A stretch of 64,000 nucleotides of DNA from Oleidesulfovibrio sp047973035 (lineage in GTDB: Bacteria; Desulfobacterota; Desulfovibrionia; Desulfovibrionales; Desulfovibrionaceae), in contig NZ_JBKEBF010000041.1 in NCBI RefSeq assembly GCF_047973035.1, positions 1-64,000 of the forward strand. The letters run 5' to 3'. A model generated the notes under the pieces. That model was not told the origin of the DNA. It saw nothing but the letters and a program-made list of their open reading frames with translations, and made no database searches. Position 1 is the first letter of the stretch. Every line of letters begins with the position of its first letter. This document shows positions 26,793-35,963 of this stretch, piece after piece. Made by a program: the position numbers and the translations under genes.

Positions 26793-26902
26793 TCAATATC
26801 CAACCATCTAAAATAAAAAATTATTCAAAAACATCAAAGGAAGAAAAATATGCGTATATTACATTTTATCTCTATGGATGCTAAAAGCAAAAGTCAACAC
26901 AC

Positions 26903-26918
26903 TGGTGGGGTACCACCA
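26903..26918. promoter_or_regulatory. Inverted repeat ahead of the flavodoxin-fold gene
   Basis: TGGTGG-GGTA-CCACCA lies 22 bases upstream of the reductase start in the region shared with the HxlR regulator. It may be the regulator's site or an mRNA hairpin. Confidence 0.35.
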
Positions 26919-26940
26919 CTAAATTCATAAGGAAAAGCAC

Positions 26941-27591
26941 ATGAAAGTTTACGCTATTAATGGAAGCCCCAGAAAAAACATGAACACGGCTACTCTGTTG
27001 GAATCTGCACTGGCAGGGGCACGGGCGGCAGCTAACGGGCAGGTGGAAACAGAACTCATCCATATATACGACTACGACCACAAAGGCTGTATCAGCTGCA
27101 TGCAATGTAAACGTAACTTACAGGATAGTTATGCAAAATGCGCCCTCAAAGACACGCTTAGTCCTGTTCTGGAAAAACTGTCGCAGGCAGACGGAATCAT
27201 CTTTGGCAGCCCTATCTACTTCCACGGTATAACCGGCAAGCTTTACTCCTTTTTTGAGCGCCTTCTCTTCCCTAATATTGCCTACGACGCCAACTATAGC
27301 TCCCTTGCCCCTAAAAAAATGCCGACAGCATTCATTTACACAATGAACGTTACGGAACAGCAGATGATTGATATGAATTTGCAAAGCAGCTTGGGGCCCA
27401 TGCAGTCTTTTATTGAAAGAATATTTACCAAGCCTCAAATAATGTATGCGTTCAACACGTATCAGGTAAAAGATTACTCAAAATACAAAATTGAAAGCTT
27501 CTCTGAAGAAGAAAAAGCAGCATATAGAGCAACACAGTTTCCTCTTGATTGCGAGAACGCATTTTCCATTGGGGCGTCAATGGGAAAATGA
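26941..27591 (+). CDS. NADPH-dependent FMN reductase-like flavoprotein
   Basis: A 216-residue flavodoxin-fold protein of the FMN reductase/iron-sulfur flavoprotein type. The FMN phosphate loop reads NGSPRKNMNT and the isoalloxazine loop GSPIYFHGITGKLYSFFER. Between them KGCISCMQCKRN carries a CxxCxxC motif, as in iron-sulfur flavoproteins, though a complete cluster site is uncertain. Divergence from an HxlR regulator suggests induction by electrophile or quinone stress. AAGGA precedes the ATG. Confidence 0.85.
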   Translation: MKVYAINGSPRKNMNTATLLESALAGARAAANGQVETELIHIYDYDHKGCISCMQCKRNLQDSYAKCALKDTLSPVLEKLSQADGIIFGSPIYFHGITGKLYSFFERLLFPNIAYDANYSSLAPKKMPTAFIYTMNVTEQQMIDMNLQSSLGPMQSFIERIFTKPQIMYAFNTYQVKDYSKYKIESFSEEEKAAYRATQFPLDCENAFSIGASMGK

Positions 27592-27732
27592 TTCTGGCAA
27601 TAATGCGTGTCGGCAGCTTAGCGATATATCTCTGACAGATGCAGGCCTTTCATTTTTACAGTATGACCTGCTCCAACTTACAGCTCAGAAAGCGGCATCC
27701 CTTCTCCAACAGTGTTCATTTACACATCACAC

Positions 27733-27766
27733 CAAAAAGCCGGAAGGGACCCCCCTTCCGGCTTAT
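27733..27766 (-). terminator. Terminator of the feo operon
   Basis: An 11-base stem AAGCCGGAAGG/CCTTCCGGCTT is followed on the minus strand by GGCTTTTTGG. It lies 27 bases past the feoB stop and may also serve the convergent reductase gene. Confidence 0.8.
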
Positions 27767-27792
27767 GATCATAGTATCTGTTTAATCAGTAG

Positions 27793-29970
27793 TTAGAGCG
27801 ATCCCAGCTGGTATACTGCCGTAGCCACACCGAAAGCCAGAACGGTGTTGAATACCACACTGAACACAGCCCACTTCCACGAGCCTGCTTCCTGCTTGAT
27901 GGCAACCACGGTGACAAAGCAGGGAGCATACAGCAGCACGAAGAGCATCAGAGCCATTGCGCGTGAAGGCGTCCATGTGGGATCGTTGGCGATGCGGTCG
28001 GCAAGGCTGCCGCTTTCTTCGGGGTCAACTTCACCCAGAGAGTAAGAAGTACCCAGAGTGGACACGATGACTTCCTTCGCTGCAATACCGCCAACCAGAG
28101 CGATGTTGGTACGCCAGTCAAAACCGGCTACGGAAGTCACGGACTCAATGGCAGTGCCCACACGGCCTGCTGCAGAGTTGCGCAACGCATTCATGGCTTC
28201 ATCCGCATCAACAGCGGCCAGAGCGTCTTCAAGCGGTGCCACGTCGCGGCCTTCAGCAGTCGCGGTTTCGATCTGCGCGGAAATCTGCTGACGCTGTGCT
28301 TCATGCTTTGCCACTTCAGATTCAGGCAGCTCGGGGAAGGTCATGGCAACCCAAAGCAGAATGGAAATAGCCAGAATAACGGTACCGGCCTTTTTAATGT
28401 ACTGCCACGTACGTTCCCAAGTGTGGATGAGAAGGCCACGCAGTGTGGGAATACGGTAAGGGGGCAATTCCATTACAAAGGGAGTGGACTCACCTTTGAT
28501 AAAGGTGGACCGCAGCAGACGGGCCACAAGCAGAGCGGCAACCCAGCCGCCCAGAGTGAGCGAGAACATGACCGCAGCTTCATTTTCTGCAAAGAAAATA
28601 CCCACGAACAGGATGAACACAGGTACTTTTGCACCGCAAGCCATGAAAGGCGCGGTAATCAGCGTAGCCAGCTTTTCACGACGGCTGCGAAGCGTACGCG
28701 AAGCCATAACGCCGGGAACAGCGCAGCCGCCTGCGATACCGCCGGAGACGATAAAGGGCATTACCGAGCAGCCGTGCAGGCCGAACATACGGAACACTCT
28801 GTCCAGCATGTAGGCGATACGGGCCATGTAGCCTGAATCTTCCAGAAACGCGATCTGGAAGAACATGAACATGATAAGCGGCACAAAGCCCATAACACCG
28901 CCCACACCGTCAATAATACCCGAGACTATAAGGGACTTGAGCAGCCCGTCAGGCAGTGCGGCAGAAGCAGCTTCATTCATCCAGCCGAAAAATTCTTCCA
29001 CCCAGCCCATGGGAATTTCACCGATGGCAAAGGTGACGTGATAAATAAGGTACAAAAGACCCAGCATAATGGCAGGTCCGAACAACTGATGCGTAAGCAC
29101 CTTGTCCAGCTTGTCAGAAAGCTGCATACGCTCCGCCATCTCATCTCGGCGCTTTATAACGCCGTCACGAAGAGCAGAAGCAATAAATCCGTAACGATAA
29201 TCTGCAATTACAGCTTCGGGGTAAGTATTCAGGGTACGCTTCAGATGGTCTGCAAGCTCTTTCACCTGATCTTCCAGTTCAAGTGCCAGCGGACCTTCTT
29301 CGCGGCCGATGCGCATCATTTCTTCGTCGCCTTCAATGTACTTGATGGCAACCCAACGGGCAGGATACTTATTCAGAAAACCTTCACTTTCAATGCGCTG
29401 GCTCATAACCGAAAGAACAGGGTCGATGTCCGCACCGTAAGAAATTACAAGAGGCTGCCAAGGCTTGTCCTTGGTGGCATCGGCGTGCTTAACTGCCTTT
29501 TCCAGCATCTCGGTGACACCTTCACCGGTACGGGCTACTGTTTCAGTCACAGGAATGCCCATAATGGCAGAAAGCTTTGCGGTGTTGATTTCGATTCCCT
29601 GCTTACGTGCCTCGTCCATCATATTCAGGCCAAGGGCAACCGGAACACCCATTTCAAGAAACTGCACGGCAAGATACAGGTTACGCTCAAGCGCTCCTGC
29701 ATTTACAACATCCAGTACAACGTCAGGACGTTCGTCCACCACGTAGTTTCGGGCAACCAGTTCTTCCTGAGTATAAGCGGTAAGAGAGTATGTTCCGGGC
29801 AGGTCGATAATATGAACCTCACGTCCATCCAGACGCACGCGGCCTTCTTTTTTATCTACTGTAATTCCCGGATAGTTACCTACATGCTGGCGCGCTCCGG
29901 TCAGTGCGTTGAACGCTGTGGTCTTACCGGAGTTCGGGTTACCGGCAAGGGCGATGGTGGTCATCTTCAT
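27793..29970 (-). CDS. feoB: Ferrous iron transporter FeoB
   Basis: An inner-membrane Fe(II) importer of 725 residues. The N-terminal G domain has G1 GNPNSGKT (10-17), the G2/G3 region NYPGITVDKKEG and DLPGTYSL, and G4 NMMD. A helical guanine-dissociation-inhibitor-like domain and two Gate repeats with about eleven membrane helices follow. A hydrophilic charged stretch (ESEVAKHEAQRQQISAQIET) sits in the second half. It is the last gene of a four-gene Fur-controlled unit on the minus strand. Confidence 0.97.
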   Translation of the reverse strand: MKMTTIALAGNPNSGKTTAFNALTGARQHVGNYPGITVDKKEGRVRLDGREVHIIDLPGTYSLTAYTQEELVARNYVVDERPDVVLDVVNAGALERNLYLAVQFLEMGVPVALGLNMMDEARKQGIEINTAKLSAIMGIPVTETVARTGEGVTEMLEKAVKHADATKDKPWQPLVISYGADIDPVLSVMSQRIESEGFLNKYPARWVAIKYIEGDEEMMRIGREEGPLALELEDQVKELADHLKRTLNTYPEAVIADYRYGFIASALRDGVIKRRDEMAERMQLSDKLDKVLTHQLFGPAIMLGLLYLIYHVTFAIGEIPMGWVEEFFGWMNEAASAALPDGLLKSLIVSGIIDGVGGVMGFVPLIMFMFFQIAFLEDSGYMARIAYMLDRVFRMFGLHGCSVMPFIVSGGIAGGCAVPGVMASRTLRSRREKLATLITAPFMACGAKVPVFILFVGIFFAENEAAVMFSLTLGGWVAALLVARLLRSTFIKGESTPFVMELPPYRIPTLRGLLIHTWERTWQYIKKAGTVILAISILLWVAMTFPELPESEVAKHEAQRQQISAQIETATAEGRDVAPLEDALAAVDADEAMNALRNSAAGRVGTAIESVTSVAGFDWRTNIALVGGIAAKEVIVSTLGTSYSLGEVDPEESGSLADRIANDPTWTPSRAMALMLFVLLYAPCFVTVVAIKQEAGSWKWAVFSVVFNTVLAFGVATAVYQLGSL

Positions 29971-30123
29971 GTGTGAATTCCTGTTTCCCCATACTTTTCA
30001 GCCAGACCGCAGGCGCAAAAAACACCCCTTGGGCAGCCGGGTTCTGTCTGTCCGGCCGCGGCGCATCCACGGAAGGCAATAAAAAAATTAAACCAGATCT
30101 GCGTAAAGCCTGCGAGGGCAGCC

Positions 30124-30360
30124 CTACTGTGCCTCTACTGAAATATAGTCTGCTTCGTTGTTACGAAGCGAAAGTGTAAAGCCTTTAAGGCGCAGTGCCA
30201 CAGGGTCCTGCAAGGGAGCTTTGCCCATTACTTCCAGCTCTGCACCAGCTACCAGCCCCATGTCACGAATACGGCGGCCCAGTTCGCCTCCGGCACTGAC
30301 AGAAACAATACGGGCTTTCTGCCCTACTTTGAGCTGGCGCAAAGGAATCGGCTGACTCAT
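30124..30360 (-). CDS. feoA: FeoA family protein
   Basis: A 78-residue SH3-like protein that partners FeoB on the cytoplasmic side. It reads IPLRQLKVGQKARIVSVSAG, then RRIRDMGLVAGAELEVMGKA, the standard FeoA pattern. It is separated from feoB by about 150 bases. It contains no Cys, unlike the second FeoA-like protein encoded upstream. Confidence 0.93.
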   Translation of the reverse strand: MSQPIPLRQLKVGQKARIVSVSAGGELGRRIRDMGLVAGAELEVMGKAPLQDPVALRLKGFTLSLRNNEADYISVEAQ

Positions 30361-30488
30361 TAATATTCCCCTTTGAAAGTTACTCTGCCGCCGGACTAAC
30401 CAGCGTGAAATTGAAAATCTTTCTCAGCACGGTGTCGTAAAAAAAGCGCAGCAAAGCCACACGTCATTACTAACCCGGTCTGAAACCG

Positions 30489-30686
30489 CTATTTGTGGTT
30501 AGCCCCGCCGCAACATACATGCTCACCGGAGCGCTGCCCTTTCAGGTCTTTTATCTGTCCGCTACCACCACATCCGCCACTGCAACCGCAGCCGCAGCCG
30601 GAAGGCTTTTTGCGCGCATAACGGTACACAAGGTACACAGCAGCTACCGCTACTATGGCAATTACACCCAAGGTGTCCCAGCTCAT
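30489..30686 (-). CDS. FeoB-associated Cys-rich membrane protein
   Basis: A 65-residue protein with one N-terminal membrane helix (DTLGVIAIVAVAAVYLVYRY) and a Cys/Gly-rich tail (SGCGCGCSGGCGG, then HVCCGG). This is the pattern of the FeoB-associated Cys-rich protein family. The start at 30686 (MSWDTLG) has GGAGAG upstream; an extension to 30722 is not supported. It probably binds iron at the FeoB mouth, but the biochemical role is not established. Confidence 0.88.
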   Translation of the reverse strand: MSWDTLGVIAIVAVAAVYLVYRYARKKPSGCGCGCSGGCGGSGQIKDLKGQRSGEHVCCGGANHK

Positions 30687-30697
30687 AAATTCTCTCC

Positions 30698-30970
30698 TTA
30701 ATAATGCCTTGCTACGCTGCAATCAGCTTCAGCAGCATCAGCCAAGGGTTCGCACAACACCTGATCAGCCATCCCCTGCCCCAAGACTACGCAGCAATCG
30801 CGCACCTTGATATTGCAAGGGCCACCGTTAAAGGAACAAACTTCCACTTCTGTTCCCGGAGTAAGCCCCAGCGCGCACAATCGGCCTCGCGCTCTGGCAC
30901 AATCTCCGAAACCGCTTACACGGACTTTCTTTCCTACCGGCACCTGATTAAGCTTACACTGACAAGGCAT
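30698..30970 (-). CDS. Cys-rich FeoA family protein
   Basis: A 90-residue FeoA-like protein (VPVGKKVRVSGFGDCARARG, then RLCALGLTPGTEVEV) carrying ten Cys residues (3, 5, 24, 32, 45, 52, 59, 60, 73, 84). Ordinary FeoA proteins have few or none. The Cys positions suggest iron or iron-sulfur binding. It is the first gene of the feo unit, directly behind the Fur-box promoter, with GGGGGA ahead of the ATG. Confidence 0.9.
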   Translation of the reverse strand: MPCQCKLNQVPVGKKVRVSGFGDCARARGRLCALGLTPGTEVEVCSFNGGPCNIKVRDCCVVLGQGMADQVLCEPLADAAEADCSVARHY

Positions 30971-30993
30971 AGGTATTTCCCCCTAGATGAGTT

Positions 30994-31023
30994 TTTCTAC
31001 CCCTGCATGAGAATGATTGTCAA
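30994..31023 (-). promoter_or_regulatory. Probable feo promoter
   Basis: On the minus strand TTGACA (31023-31018) and TAGAAA (999-994 of this kilobase, 30999-30994) are spaced by 18 bases. The spacer carries the Fur box. Confidence 0.55.
31008..31022. promoter_or_regulatory. Fur box of the feo operon
   Basis: TGAGAATGATTGTCA matches the Fur core TGATAATNATTATCA in 12 of 14 defined positions. It overlaps the -35 element of the feo promoter, and a fur gene lies 1.5 kb away. Confidence 0.8.
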
Positions 31024-31129
31024 GTTCCTTTTCAATTTTTGAAACATCTCACCTTGTATCCGGACATGCCTTTACAAACTAATCGTATTTGCCATACGTT
31101 CGCCTATCTTTCTGATGTTAGGAAACCAC

Positions 31130-31777
31130 ATGGCAAAAACTGTAGTACTTGTAGAAGACATGGAAATTGTCCGCGAAGGGCTACGCGCCCTGTTCAACGG
31201 ATTCACGAACTATGTTATTATCGGCGAAGCTGCGGATGGTGTTGAAGCGTTGCGTGTGGTCGCCACGCTCACCCCAGATATTGTACTGATGGATCTAAGT
31301 CTGCCCAAAATGGACGGCACAGAAGCCATACGCGAAATAAAAGCCTGTACGCCGCAAACCAAAATCATAGCACTTACCGCACACAAAAAAGACACACTGG
31401 TATTCCGCACGCTTCAAGCCGGAGCAGACGGATACATACTGAAAAACAGCAACAGTGAGGCTTTGCTGCAGGCTCTTGACTCGGTAAGCAACGGCAAACG
31501 CTACATCAGCCCCGACATATCAGAAACGCTGATAGACGGCTTTCTGAAGTTCGGACACAAAGAGGGCAGCACACCGCTTGATCTGCTGTCCGCAAGAGAA
31601 CAGCAAGTGCTCAAGCTGGTGGCAGAAGGAAAAAGTAACATTGATATTGCTTCCGCCCTGTGCATAAGCCACAAAACGGTTGAAAAGCACAAAGCGAATC
31701 TGAAAAACAAACTCGGCGTACACAGTAATGCCGAGCTGGCAACATTATCAGTGGAATACGGCCTGCTTGACAATTAG
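31130..31777 (+). CDS. NarL/FixJ-type response regulator
   Basis: A 215-residue two-component regulator. The receiver has Glu9-Asp10, the phospho-acceptor Asp55 (IVLMDLSLPKMDG), a conserved Thr in IIALTAH, and Lys in YILKN. The C-terminal LuxR-type helix-turn-helix reads LSAREQQVLKLVAEGKSN and ISHKTVEKHKANLKNKLGV. The ATG at 31130 follows TTAGGA. No kinase is adjacent; an HPt protein lies just downstream on the other strand and a PAS kinase lies 9 kb away. Confidence 0.93.
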   Translation: MAKTVVLVEDMEIVREGLRALFNGFTNYVIIGEAADGVEALRVVATLTPDIVLMDLSLPKMDGTEAIREIKACTPQTKIIALTAHKKDTLVFRTLQAGADGYILKNSNSEALLQALDSVSNGKRYISPDISETLIDGFLKFGHKEGSTPLDLLSAREQQVLKLVAEGKSNIDIASALCISHKTVEKHKANLKNKLGVHSNAELATLSVEYGLLDN

Positions 31778-32050
31778 CCTTCAGTGTCAACGATGCTGTT
31801 GTGCCTCAATACAGTTTCAACGCCCGACAAGTACGTTCCGGCTGCGAAGGCAACTTTGCAGCCGCTTTCATTATAGAGTCCGGCATGGGATGATAATGTC
31901 CCCGCCCCTGCCATCACACCGATATCACGGCCACTGACTATCCTGCCCCAGCTTCCCTTGCAGCACCCGTTCACCTCCCACAGGTATCCGATAGTGACAC
32001 CGCAGCGTGCATGAAAAACAAAAAACCTCACGCGGGTCCTCAGGCTAGCC
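31778..32050. other. Intergenic region between convergent regulator and HPt genes
   Basis: A minus-strand open frame ending at 31774 reads WGRIVSGRDIGVMAGAG and looks somewhat protein-like over about 80 codons. It has no ribosome binding site and overlaps the HPt gene. I do not call it as a gene. Confidence 0.3.
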
Positions 32051-32359
32051 TCAATAAAAACGCGTGTATGCACTTTGCCTCGCAACATCCAGCTGCGCCC
32101 CGATAGAAGCAAGAGCCTGAAATGCCTGTACCGTATTTTGTGCCAGCAATGCCTGTTCCAATTCAAAAGCGGCCTGAGCAATATCAAGCCAGCCATACTG
32201 CATGCCTACCCCTTTCAGTCCGTGGGCAATATCTATTGCAGTTTCATGCCTACCGCTTTCCAAATCCCCAACAAGCTGGTTGTACAGCTCATCAACAGCC
32301 GTAAGCAGAGACGGAATCAGGTGCCTTAATTCAGGAGAAATCTTCGCGTCCAGACTCAT
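32051..32359 (-). CDS. Histidine phosphotransfer (HPt) domain protein
   Basis: A 102-residue single-domain phosphotransfer protein. The phospho-His motif is AHGLKGVGMQYG, followed by the helix DIAQAAFELEQAL, the HPt four-helix-bundle pattern. It carries phosphate between a hybrid kinase and a response regulator. The frame is open to 32491, but that region contains the fur terminator; the ATG at 32359 with GAGG upstream is preferred. It converges on the NarL-type regulator gene, a possible partner. Confidence 0.75.
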   Translation of the reverse strand: MSLDAKISPELRHLIPSLLTAVDELYNQLVGDLESGRHETAIDIAHGLKGVGMQYGWLDIAQAAFELEQALLAQNTVQAFQALASIGAQLDVARQSAYTRFY

Positions 32360-32494
32360 AGCCTCGGGTCTCACATCAGCTTTAGTATTTTCCCGCAGCA
32401 TTGGAGGCCTGCACGCAGGCAACAGATACAGGCTTAAATCCTGTCGCTGCTTCACGCTCCAGCAAAACAAAGGATGCGCCTTGCGAAACATGCA

Positions 32495-32524
32495 TAAAAA
32501 AGCGGGCCGGTCAAACCAGCCCGC
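32495..32524 (-). terminator. Terminator of fur
   Basis: A GCGGGC/GCCCGC stem extended by CTGG/CCGG pairs is followed by TTTTTTATG on the minus strand, about 35 bases past the fur stop. Confidence 0.8.
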
Positions 32525-32559
32525 CCGTTATCATCCGGGTGCGCACAAGGCGCGGTCAG

Positions 32560-33000
32560 TTACTTTTTTTTGGCGTCACGGCATTCGTTGCATTCGCCGT
32601 ACAGGTACATCCTGTGGCTGGTCAGCACAAAGCCGTGCCTCGCAGCCAGCTCTTCCTGCAACAGCTCAATCTGTTCATCAAGCACTTCGATATTCTTTCC
32701 GCAACATTCGCAGATTAAATGGTCGTGATGCTTGCTGCCGTACTTCTGCTCGTAGCGGGCAACACCGTCACCAAAACGAACTTCTTTGGCAATGCCCGAT
32801 TCACTGAGCAGCTTCATCGTCCGGTATACAGTCGCCTGCCCTACAGAAGGGTCTTCTTTCTTCACCTTTTCGTACAACTCTTCAGTTGTAAGGTGCCCTT
32901 CTTCGCGTAAAAAAACATCCACAATCAGCATTCGCTGAGGGGTCATTTTTAAACCATTGGCGGCAACATAGTCCGAAAACACCTGCAACGGATCTTTCAT
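32560..33000 (-). CDS. fur: Fur family metal-responsive repressor
   Basis: A 146-residue ferric uptake regulator-type protein. The winged helix covers about residues 1-80 (LKMTPQRMLIVDVFLREEGH, GQATVYRTMKLLSESGI). The metal ligands KHHDHLICECCG and the two CxxC pairs Cys97/Cys100 and Cys137/Cys140 are present. It could be Fur, PerR or Zur; the nearby feo operon with a Fur box favours Fur. It lies between the HPt gene and the M16C protease on the same strand. Confidence 0.88.
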   Translation of the reverse strand: MKDPLQVFSDYVAANGLKMTPQRMLIVDVFLREEGHLTTEELYEKVKKEDPSVGQATVYRTMKLLSESGIAKEVRFGDGVARYEQKYGSKHHDHLICECCGKNIEVLDEQIELLQEELAARHGFVLTSHRMYLYGECNECRDAKKK

Positions 33001-33068
33001 AAATGACTCCAGAATCTCTGTATGAGCATCACCCTAGCTACAACAGTAACAATGCGCAACCTTGCGGA

Positions 33069-35963
33069 TTACATAACCCTATTCACAACCCAGCCGTTGC
33101 GCCCGGCAACTTCTTCCACACTTTCGCCGCCCAGCACACATATGGTGCCGGTTCTGGCAACTTCGGCCAGAATATCCGCAAACTGCGTAAAGTGTTCTGG
33201 ACGGGTAGACAGAATATCATCCCGCATCTGCTGGCGTCGCTCTTCGGTGTCACCTGTGAGCAAACGTGCCAGAGAAGACATGCCTTTGGCATGCGGCAGC
33301 ATGTGCGCGTCCATCTCGCCTATGGCACCCACAATTGAAGTAACGAGTTCTTCGCGTGTCAGTTTCAGGTGACGCAGATAGTCTGCACTCCTGTCGTAAA
33401 CATCCAGCGTAGATTCAAGGTTGGGGTCACGATACGAAACCTGTGCAAGAACACCACTGGCGCGGTCGAATGCGCAGAAAGCGCCATATGCGCCGCCCTG
33501 CACCCGCACTTTGTCCCACAACCACGCCATGCGCAGGTGCTTGAAAATAACATTGGCAGAACCATGATAGCTGTAGCCGAGGTCGTACAGATTGGCCGCC
33601 TTGCCCACATAATTGACCTGGGAAGGTACAACCATCGCCTCATGCTGCGGAGCCGCATCAGTATACCATGCCGCTGTCACATCCTGCCCTTGCGGCAACG
33701 CTGCCGCAAAAGCCTGTGCATGCGGCATCACAGCGGCCAAAGTGTCCTCACCGCCAGTCAGGTTAAGAATGCCACCGGCGCGGCCCACAACAGCTTCACG
33801 CAAGGTAGTCAGGTCTGCCAGAACAGACTGCCAGTCGTTGTCCACCCGTTCAATAAGTTCCCGCATGTATTCAAGTGCAGCCAGTCCGTCCATCTGCTCC
33901 GACAACCAGCCGGAAGCCCCGAAATGAGAGCGCAGACGCGACATGACCACCAGATGTCCGGAAGGAACAAGACGGTGTTCCATACGGGCTTTTTCTTCCA
34001 GCAGGATAGACTTGAAGCGTTCTTTCTGGTCCAGCACACAATCAAGCAAAACATCACGCATCAACTCGAACAACGCTTCTGCTTTATCCGTGGTTGCCTT
34101 TCCCTGAATAAACAGCCGGACATCAGGGGTGCGCTCGGCAATACGTGTAAGTACTACGCTGTCCGCATCAATGCCGCCTGTTTTGCGGGCAATGCGCATG
34201 CCTAATTCAACAAAGTCATACTTCGAGGTGCCCATTTCAACCATGGCACGCCCCAGCAGCGGGACAAGAGGCATCATGCTGCCTGATACGCTGTTCAGGC
34301 TGAAACCGGCATCGACATAGATGATTCCCTTGGCATCAATATCGTGCGTCAGCAGCGACATACCTTCCACTTCGCCCTGTTCTGCGGGGATAGGTGTATT
34401 CTGTTTCGGCAAGTCTTCCAGCGTCAGGCGGGGGATGGTAGCCAGAGCCTCTGCCGAATCAGGTTCTTCCTGCAGGCGGCGCAGTTCCTCCGCATGGGCT
34501 TTGACCTGCGCAAAGCCGGCGTCATCCAGCCCTTCGCGCACTCCGGCAAGACGGGCCTTTTCTTTTTCCGCACGGGCTTTCTGTTCGCTGGCGTCGGGTA
34601 CCAGTACCACGGTGGAGCGGTGCGGGTTGTCAAGCAGCCACTTGCGGATAAGGTCTTCAAACAGTTTTTCACCGCTTGCCAGACGCGCCTTGATGGAGCC
34701 GAGGGGCTTTTCAAATGCCAGCTGCGAAAACGGGTCCGCATCGTACAGCCATGTGGTAAGAGCCCGCGTCATGACTGCAAGCCCCACAGGGAAGCGTCCA
34801 GTGTTATTCTCACGCAGGTCAAACTCGATGCTGTTCAAGGCAGCTTCAATACTGTCCTTGGAGATACCGTTATCAACAAGGTCGCTCAGCACCGAAAAGA
34901 CAAGTTCTTCAACCTTGGTTTCATCAGCGGGGTTGATACCTTTCAGGCCTGTGGAAAAAAAGAGCTGGCGCAACTCGTTTTCCAGACCGCCTCCGGCAAG
35001 ATCTTCACCAAGGCCGGACTCGATAAGCGCTTTACGTAGCGGCGATGCAGGCAGCCCCACCAGAATATGGTCCAGCATCTGCATGGCAAAGTTCAGCTCA
35101 GCATCTGACGTTTCAGGCATCAGCCAGTTTATTGTCATCATGCCGCGATTATCGCCTTCGCCAGCCGCATATCCCACCTCCTCTCTGCGAGGCGCATCAA
35201 AAAACGGCTGCAAAGGAACTTCGGACTGCACTGCAAGCGGCCCGAACTTTTCAAGCAGCTCTGCCAGAATCTCAAGACGCTTTTCTTCCGGATCATCACC
35301 CCAGAAATAAAAACGGCCATTGGCAGGATGGTAGTAAGTTTCATGAAACGCCTTAAACGCTTCATACGTCAGGTCCGGAATATGTTCCGGATTACCGCCG
35401 GAATCCAGACCGTAAGTGATGTCAGGGAAAATGGACTGCTGCGAACGCTCGGCAAGGATGCTTTCCGGAGAAGAGTACACGCCCTTCATCTCGTTAAAAA
35501 CAACGCCCTTATACGTCAGTGAGCCGTCTTCTTCCGTCTCGTAATGCCAACCTTCCTGCTGAAAAATCTCCGGCGTGATACGCGGGAAAAAGGCCGCATC
35601 AATATAAACGTCAATCAGATTGTAAAAATCTGCCAGATTCGTGCTTGCCACCGGATAGCAAGTCTTATCCGGATAGGTGAACGCATTAAGAAAAGTCTGA
35701 AGAGAGCCTTTCAGCAGTTCCACAAAAGGCTCTTTGACAGGATATTTTGCAGAACCGCACAATACAGAGTGTTCCAGAATATGGGCAACACCTGTGGAAT
35801 CGTACGGCGGAGTACGGAAGCTGACCCCGAACACTTTGTTCTCATCCGCATTGCACATGGAAAGCAGTTGCGCACCTGTTGCGTTGTGCTTCCATAACCG
35901 TGCCCTGCTGGATAGTTCCGGTATCTGCCGCTCTTCAATCAATGTAAAACCGTGCTGTTGCAA
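33069..35963 (-). CDS. M16C zinc metalloprotease (presequence-protease type)
   Basis: A large pitrilysin/insulinase-clan peptidase of about 964 residues, related to PreP/falcilysin, which degrades short peptides inside a closed chamber. The inverted zinc motif is HILEH (residues 61-65), preceded by RTPPYDSTGVA and followed by SVLCGSAKYPVKEPFVELLK. Four homologous halves are expected; only the first has the motif. The frame is open to 36041, but a TTG at 35963 has GGAGG at a good distance and starts at LQQHGFTLIEERQIPEL, the usual N-terminus, so I prefer it. No signal peptide: cytoplasmic. Confidence 0.9.
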   Translation of the reverse strand: MQQHGFTLIEERQIPELSSRARLWKHNATGAQLLSMCNADENKVFGVSFRTPPYDSTGVAHILEHSVLCGSAKYPVKEPFVELLKGSLQTFLNAFTYPDKTCYPVASTNLADFYNLIDVYIDAAFFPRITPEIFQQEGWHYETEEDGSLTYKGVVFNEMKGVYSSPESILAERSQQSIFPDITYGLDSGGNPEHIPDLTYEAFKAFHETYYHPANGRFYFWGDDPEEKRLEILAELLEKFGPLAVQSEVPLQPFFDAPRREEVGYAAGEGDNRGMMTINWLMPETSDAELNFAMQMLDHILVGLPASPLRKALIESGLGEDLAGGGLENELRQLFFSTGLKGINPADETKVEELVFSVLSDLVDNGISKDSIEAALNSIEFDLRENNTGRFPVGLAVMTRALTTWLYDADPFSQLAFEKPLGSIKARLASGEKLFEDLIRKWLLDNPHRSTVVLVPDASEQKARAEKEKARLAGVREGLDDAGFAQVKAHAEELRRLQEEPDSAEALATIPRLTLEDLPKQNTPIPAEQGEVEGMSLLTHDIDAKGIIYVDAGFSLNSVSGSMMPLVPLLGRAMVEMGTSKYDFVELGMRIARKTGGIDADSVVLTRIAERTPDVRLFIQGKATTDKAEALFELMRDVLLDCVLDQKERFKSILLEEKARMEHRLVPSGHLVVMSRLRSHFGASGWLSEQMDGLAALEYMRELIERVDNDWQSVLADLTTLREAVVGRAGGILNLTGGEDTLAAVMPHAQAFAAALPQGQDVTAAWYTDAAPQHEAMVVPSQVNYVGKAANLYDLGYSYHGSANVIFKHLRMAWLWDKVRVQGGAYGAFCAFDRASGVLAQVSYRDPNLESTLDVYDRSADYLRHLKLTREELVTSIVGAIGEMDAHMLPHAKGMSSLARLLTGDTEERRQQMRDDILSTRPEHFTQFADILAEVARTGTICVLGGESVEEVAGRNGWVVNRVM

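Noticed and set aside
31774..32196. Minus-strand open frame of 140 codons overlapping the HPt gene
   Set aside because: No ribosome binding site, out of frame with the HPt coding sequence, and no recognisable family, although its last 80 codons look protein-like.
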